This document shows positions 34,922 through 38,449 of a DNA stretch of 38,449 nucleotides, one piece after another. Where the stretch lies: positions 1 to 38,449 of the forward strand of contig JAJXYV010000169.1 of the NCBI GenBank assembly GCA_021780435.1, in the 5' to 3' direction. Source of the stretch: Pseudomonadota bacterium (GTDB lineage: Bacteria > Pseudomonadota > Alphaproteobacteria > Rhizobiales > Beijerinckiaceae). Under the pieces are notes generated by a model. It saw only the letters and a list, made by a program, of their open reading frames with translations. It was not told the DNA's origin and did not search any database. The position numbers and the translations under genes are program-made. Every line of letters begins with the position of its first letter. Position 1 is the stretch's first letter.

Positions 34922-36135
34922 TTCTGGCCTCCCGAAGCAGGCGCGGAGGGCGCCGCGAGCGGCGCCAGCGGCAGAAGCGGAGTCACGCCGGTCGCGTGAT
35001 CGAGCAGGATCTTGTCGCCGGCGCCGAGCACGCGCTCCATGGTTTCGAGATAAAGCCGCTCGCGCGTGACGTCGGGCGCCTTCTGATATTCGCCGAAGAC
35101 CTTGAGATAGCGCGCCGTCTGGCCCTTGGCCTCGGCGACCGTCTGCTCACGATAGGCTTCGGCGTCGCGCAAAATGCGAGCGGCGTCGCCGCGCGCCTGG
35201 GGCACGATGGAATTGGCCGTCGCCTGCGCCTCGTTGACATAGCGGCTGCGGTCCTGCTGCGCGGCCGTCACGTCGCGGAAAGCGCCGATGACCGTCGGCG
35301 GCGGATCGACCGACAGCAATTGCACCTGCAGGATCTCGACGCCGGCGCGATAGGAATTGAGCACTTTCTGCATGGCTTCCTGCGTGGCGGGCTCGATCAC
35401 CTTGCGTTCGACGGTCAACAATGGCTGGATCTTGGTGCGGCCGACGATTTCGCGCATGACGCTTTCCGCCACGGCCTTGATCGTCTCGACCTGGTTCTTG
35501 ATGTTGAAGGCGAAATATTCCGGGTGCGCCGGATCGATCTGCCAGATGACCCGGAATTTCAGATCGACGATATTCTCGTCGCCGGTCAGCATCAGGCTTT
35601 CCTCCGGCACTTCGATAGCTCCGGGCGAGTCGGCGCGGCCGAGCGAGCCGATGTCGAGAGAATTGCGGTCGGTGACATTGAGTTTGATGACGTCGCCGAC
35701 GGGATCGGGCCAATTGTAGTTCAGGCCGGGCGAGGTCTTGCCGACGTAGCGTCCAAAGACGAGGTTGAGGCCGACCTGGTTGGGGTTGACCGTATAGAAT
35801 CCGCTGGCGAGCCAAAACAGCAAGACGGCGGCCGCTAGCAGCAGCAGGCTGCGCGGCGAGAAATCCCCGGCGGTGAGGTTCCGGAGCCGTTCCTGCAGCC
35901 GGCGCACCCAGGCCTCGAGGTCGGCGCCGGGCCCGCCGCCGAAAGGACCTCCGCCGGGAGCCCCCCAGGGATTGCCGGACCCATTGCCCGGCTGGTTACT
36001 GCCGCCGCCACGCGCGCCGCCCTTGCCGGCGGCGCCGCCCCAGGGCTCGCGCCCGCCGTCCTGCCTGCCGCCCGACGAAGGATCGTTGCCTTCCGGCCTG
36101 GGCGGCTGGTCGCCGCTCCCTTTGCTCCAGGGCAT
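34918..36135 (-). CDS. hflK: Protease modulator HflK (SPFH domain)
   Basis: 405 residues from ATG 36135 (MPWSKGSGDQPP), with GAGGA upstream; the frame to 36162 is an extension. The first 70 or so residues are Gly/Pro-rich and disordered, followed by one membrane helix (LLLLAAAVLLFWLASGFY) and an SPFH domain (YTVNPNQVGLNLVFG). A long helix ends the protein. HflK pairs with HflC as a multimeric complex regulating FtsH. The promoter probably lies in the 75-nt gap to folA. Confidence 0.96.
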   Translation of the reverse strand: MPWSKGSGDQPPRPEGNDPSSGGRQDGGREPWGGAAGKGGARGGGSNQPGNGSGNPWGAPGGGPFGGGPGADLEAWVRRLQERLRNLTAGDFSPRSLLLLAAAVLLFWLASGFYTVNPNQVGLNLVFGRYVGKTSPGLNYNWPDPVGDVIKLNVTDRNSLDIGSLGRADSPGAIEVPEESLMLTGDENIVDLKFRVIWQIDPAHPEYFAFNIKNQVETIKAVAESVMREIVGRTKIQPLLTVERKVIEPATQEAMQKVLNSYRAGVEILQVQLLSVDPPPTVIGAFRDVTAAQQDRSRYVNEAQATANSIVPQARGDAARILRDAEAYREQTVAEAKGQTARYLKVFGEYQKAPDVTRERLYLETMERVLGAGDKILLDHATGVTPLLPLAPLAAPSAPASGGQK

Positions 36136-36210
36136 GAATTCCTCAAAACATCCTGCCGACACGCCGCGCGCGGGCCGCTCCTATATAGGACGCGCCCGAA
36201 GCCGGCACAA
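36136..36210 (-). promoter_or_regulatory. Possible hflK promoter region with TATA-rich palindrome
   Basis: TCCTATATAGGA (36179-36190) is a perfect 12-bp palindrome in GC-rich DNA, about 45-55 nt upstream of hflK. Its TATA-rich core could be a -10 element for the leftward hflK operon. No clear -35 was assigned. Confidence 0.35.
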
Positions 36211-36783
36211 TCAACCTTCAATCCGCTGGTAATCGACATAATCGAGCGCGACTTCGTCCGCCGCCCCACGTTCGGGGCGCTCCCGCCGCATTTCCCGCCA
36301 TTCGCGCCAATCGACCTCAGGGAAAAAGGCGTCGGCCTCGGGCGCACAATCGACCAGGGTCAGCCGGAGGAACTGAGCGCGCGGCAGGCCGAGGCGATAT
36401 AACTCGGCCCCGCCGGCGAGAATGATTTCGCTTGCGCCCATCTTGCGGGCGAGCGTCGCCGCAAGAGTCAGGGCCGCATCGAAATCGCGGGCGACATGGA
36501 GACGTTCCGGCAATTTGCCGCCGAGAAAGCCCGGATCGCGGGTGACCACGACGGATTCGCGGCCCGGCAGGGGCTTGCCGATCGACTGATAGGTCTTCCG
36601 ACCCATGATCATCGGCCGACCCCAGGTAATGTCACGGAATCGTTTCAGATCGCTGGGCGCGCGCCAGGGAATGGCGTTGTCCTTGCCCAACGCGCCGTTG
36701 CGCGCCACCGCCGCGACAATGGTGAGCGGTGGAGCGCCGGCCAATTCCTTGCCAAGCGATGGCGCTGACCTGTCCGATTCCAT
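36211..36783 (-). CDS. folA: Dihydrofolate reductase
   Basis: 190 residues from ATG 36783, with a GGGGGCGG sequence at a fair distance; an ATG at 36801 is also in frame, and the much longer open frame upstream runs into non-coding sequence. DHFR motifs are clear: LTIVAAVARNGALGKDNAIPW at 20-40, the catalytic acid Asp45 in RAPSDLKRF, the NADPH-binding GRPMIMGRKTYQSIG at 55-69, and ILAGGAELYRLGL near the C-terminus. It reduces dihydrofolate to tetrahydrofolate for thymidylate and C1 metabolism. It sits just upstream of hflK on the same strand, an arrangement common in Rhizobiales. Confidence 0.95.
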   Translation of the reverse strand: MESDRSAPSLGKELAGAPPLTIVAAVARNGALGKDNAIPWRAPSDLKRFRDITWGRPMIMGRKTYQSIGKPLPGRESVVVTRDPGFLGGKLPERLHVARDFDAALTLAATLARKMGASEIILAGGAELYRLGLPRAQFLRLTLVDCAPEADAFFPEVDWREWREMRRERPERGAADEVALDYVDYQRIEG

Positions 36784-36905
36784 GCTGACGACCGCCCCCA
36801 TTGCGAAAGAGGGAAGCCTGAACCGGGTCGGGCGATTCCCGCGCACAAGAATAGAGCGCGAGTGTCGGGCGCGATAGGCTTGCGAGAACAGGCCCGGGCG
36901 GCCCG

Positions 36906-38449
36906 CTATTTCGCCGGCGCTCTGGCCAGGATCGGATCGAGGACGGGCTCCAGGATGTTCCTGACCGCATAGATCGAACCCGCGGCGCTGTAATGGCCGT
37001 AGTCGACGTCGATCATGTCTTCGGGCAGGCGCGGACCGACGAAGCGCCGGCAGCCGCGCGCGTCGCAAAGCGCGCCATATTGCGAAACGTAGCTGACGTC
37101 CTTGCCCCAGGCGTGCGCGGCGAAGAGCGCATCGATATTGCGGCCCTCCGCCTTGAGATTGGAGAAGGAAAATTCACTGGGCTTTTGACCCGACAGCAAT
37201 TCGCGCGCCACCAAGGTCGGCACGCCCGGCGACCAGGTGGGGACCTGTCCGAGAACCACGATTGGCGCCATCACGCCCTGCTTGCGCAACGCCGCGATAT
37301 TGGCGTCAAGATCCGACAGGAAATCGGGGAAATAGCGGATCGCGCCGGTGTAGAATTCCGCGTAATAGGACGCGATGACGATGGCCGCCGGCTTGATCGC
37401 GACGATGTCGCCGATGAGTTGCTCGTTGAACGCCTGGCATCTTGGCGAGCCGATCACGCCGACGCGCCATTTGGTCTCGGCGATCATAGGGGCGCAGCCC
37501 AGCGCGGAATCGATGCGGATGTTGGCGCGCTCGCCGTAAACCGCCTCCAGGCCCGTCAGCAAGTGACGCGCGTGGGAATCGCCCACGACGATGATGGTCG
37601 GCTTGCCGGGGTCGGCGACCTTGGCGCAATTGTGCGCGGCGAAAAAGGCGCGCGTCTTTCGGCGCGCCGCCGGCAAGGCGGCATGGTCGCTGACGTCGTC
37701 GTCCCAGCACGCGGCATGATCGGGCGCCCCTTCCGCGCCGCCCTTGCTGTAATTGGCGACCAGCGCGACCTCCGCCGGAAAACGTTGCGGAAATCCCTCG
37801 GACCGCCGGGTCGCGGAGCCAAGAACGCCGGCCAGCGCGAGCCCCACGAGCAAAGGCGCCGCGACGGCAAGCGGCTTCCTTTTGTAGGCGGCGGCGATCG
37901 GCCGCTCGACCAGGCGCCATGTCAGATCGGCGAGCGCGATGGCCGCCAAGGCCAGCAGCACGGCGAGCCATGACGGCAGATCGTCGCCGTAGCGGTTGTG
38001 CGCCAGGGAAAAGAGCGGCCAATGCCAGAGATAGAGCGGATAGGAAATCCGGCCGAAATATTGCGCGGCGCCATTGCCGAGGAGCCGTTGGCTGATCCTG
38101 GACCCCGGCGCGGCGATCACCAGCGCGGCGCCGACGGTCGGAACGAGCGCCAGGAAGCCTGGCCAGGGCGCCGCCTCGTCGAGCAGCCAGATGACGCTCA
38201 GCAGCATCAGGATAACGCCGAGACCCGCGCGAAAATCCGCGGCCCGTGACGAAGGCCCGGGCGACAGCGAAAAAACCTCGCGCTGGGCCAGGAAGGCGCC
38301 CAGGGCCAGCTCCCACGCGCGCGTGGTCAGCGAATAGAAGGCGGCGGTCGAGTTCTGCCCGGTCAGGACGATGCAATAGACGAGCGAAATGACGAAGATG
38401 ACGGCGACGCCCGGGGCCACGGCGCGCTTGAACCTGAGCAGAACGAGCA
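36906..38449 (-). CDS. Acyltransferase-3/SGNH fusion protein (OafA-like), 5' end outside window
   Basis: About 513 residues are visible; the frame runs off the right edge, so the N-terminal membrane helices are missing. The visible part begins with several transmembrane helices of the acyltransferase-3 type (TRAWELALGAFLAQ, QYFGRISYPLYLWHWPLF, WRLVERPI). It ends with a C-terminal SGNH hydrolase-like domain of about 250 residues: VVGDSHARHLL contains the nucleophile block, and DVDYGHYSAAG carries the Asp-x-x-His of block V. Such proteins O-acetylate polysaccharides of the cell surface. The target is not known. It stands alone on this strand, about 120 nt from folA. Confidence 0.9.
   Translation of the reverse strand, partial: LVLLRFKRAVAPGVAVIFVISLVYCIVLTGQNSTAAFYSLTTRAWELALGAFLAQREVFSLSPGPSSRAADFRAGLGVILMLLSVIWLLDEAAPWPGFLALVPTVGAALVIAAPGSRISQRLLGNGAAQYFGRISYPLYLWHWPLFSLAHNRYGDDLPSWLAVLLALAAIALADLTWRLVERPIAAAYKRKPLAVAAPLLVGLALAGVLGSATRRSEGFPQRFPAEVALVANYSKGGAEGAPDHAACWDDDVSDHAALPAARRKTRAFFAAHNCAKVADPGKPTIIVVGDSHARHLLTGLEAVYGERANIRIDSALGCAPMIAETKWRVGVIGSPRCQAFNEQLIGDIVAIKPAAIVIASYYAEFYTGAIRYFPDFLSDLDANIAALRKQGVMAPIVVLGQVPTWSPGVPTLVARELLSGQKPSEFSFSNLKAEGRNIDALFAAHAWGKDVSYVSQYGALCDARGCRRFVGPRLPEDMIDVDYGHYSAAGSIYAVRNILEPVLDPILARAPAK

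Overview
The window is GC-rich (about two thirds G+C by eye) alphaproteobacterial DNA. Its left end carries the 3' end of a lanthanide-dependent methanol dehydrogenase gene (xoxF), followed by xoxG, xoxJ and two genes of glutathione-linked formaldehyde oxidation (gfa, fghA). This points to a methylotroph of the Rhizobiales type (Methylocystaceae/Beijerinckiaceae/Methylobacteriaceae range). No tRNA, rRNA, CRISPR array, complete insertion sequence or phage gene was seen.

Region 1 (1-9153), methanol and formaldehyde oxidation. xoxF', a strong terminator, then xoxG and xoxJ run rightward. Facing them are two leftward blocks. The first is an atypical OmpR-type response regulator with two small secreted proteins of unknown function (1772-3582). 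The second is a substrate-binding protein, a beta-propeller protein and a 204-residue secreted protein (3860-6726), the first two of the kind that accompany PQQ dehydrogenases. A divergent set follows: a small secreted TolB-N/CsgG-like protein, gfa and fghA. Methanol would be oxidised in the periplasm by XoxF with electrons passed to XoxG. Formaldehyde reaching the cytoplasm would be captured by glutathione (Gfa), and the S-formylglutathione formed later hydrolysed by FghA. The dehydrogenase step between them is not encoded here.

Region 2 (9224-15758), mixed housekeeping and unknown genes: a membrane-anchored alpha/beta hydrolase, a translationally coupled pair of unknown small proteins, a diverged palindromic repeat element, ettA, a membrane KAP-like P-loop NTPase and a CBS-BON protein.

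Region 3 (15869-25744), transport. A TetR regulator with a clear palindromic operator leads an overlapping tetR-hlyD-ABC ATPase-ABC permease operon, followed by a CPA1 Na+/H+ antiporter. Convergent to it is an operon for an RND pump, its adaptor, and a small protein with two tandem four-cysteine repeats.

Region 4 (25796-38449), core genome: a PilZ-like remnant, recG, a small lipoprotein, a Nudix-like protein, a KefB/C-type antiporter, an ATP-grasp-like protein of unknown role, and the leftward folA-hflK-hflC-degP block closed by a strong terminator. At the right edge is a truncated acyltransferase-3/SGNH gene. Most very long antisense ORFs here are shadows caused by the high G+C content.
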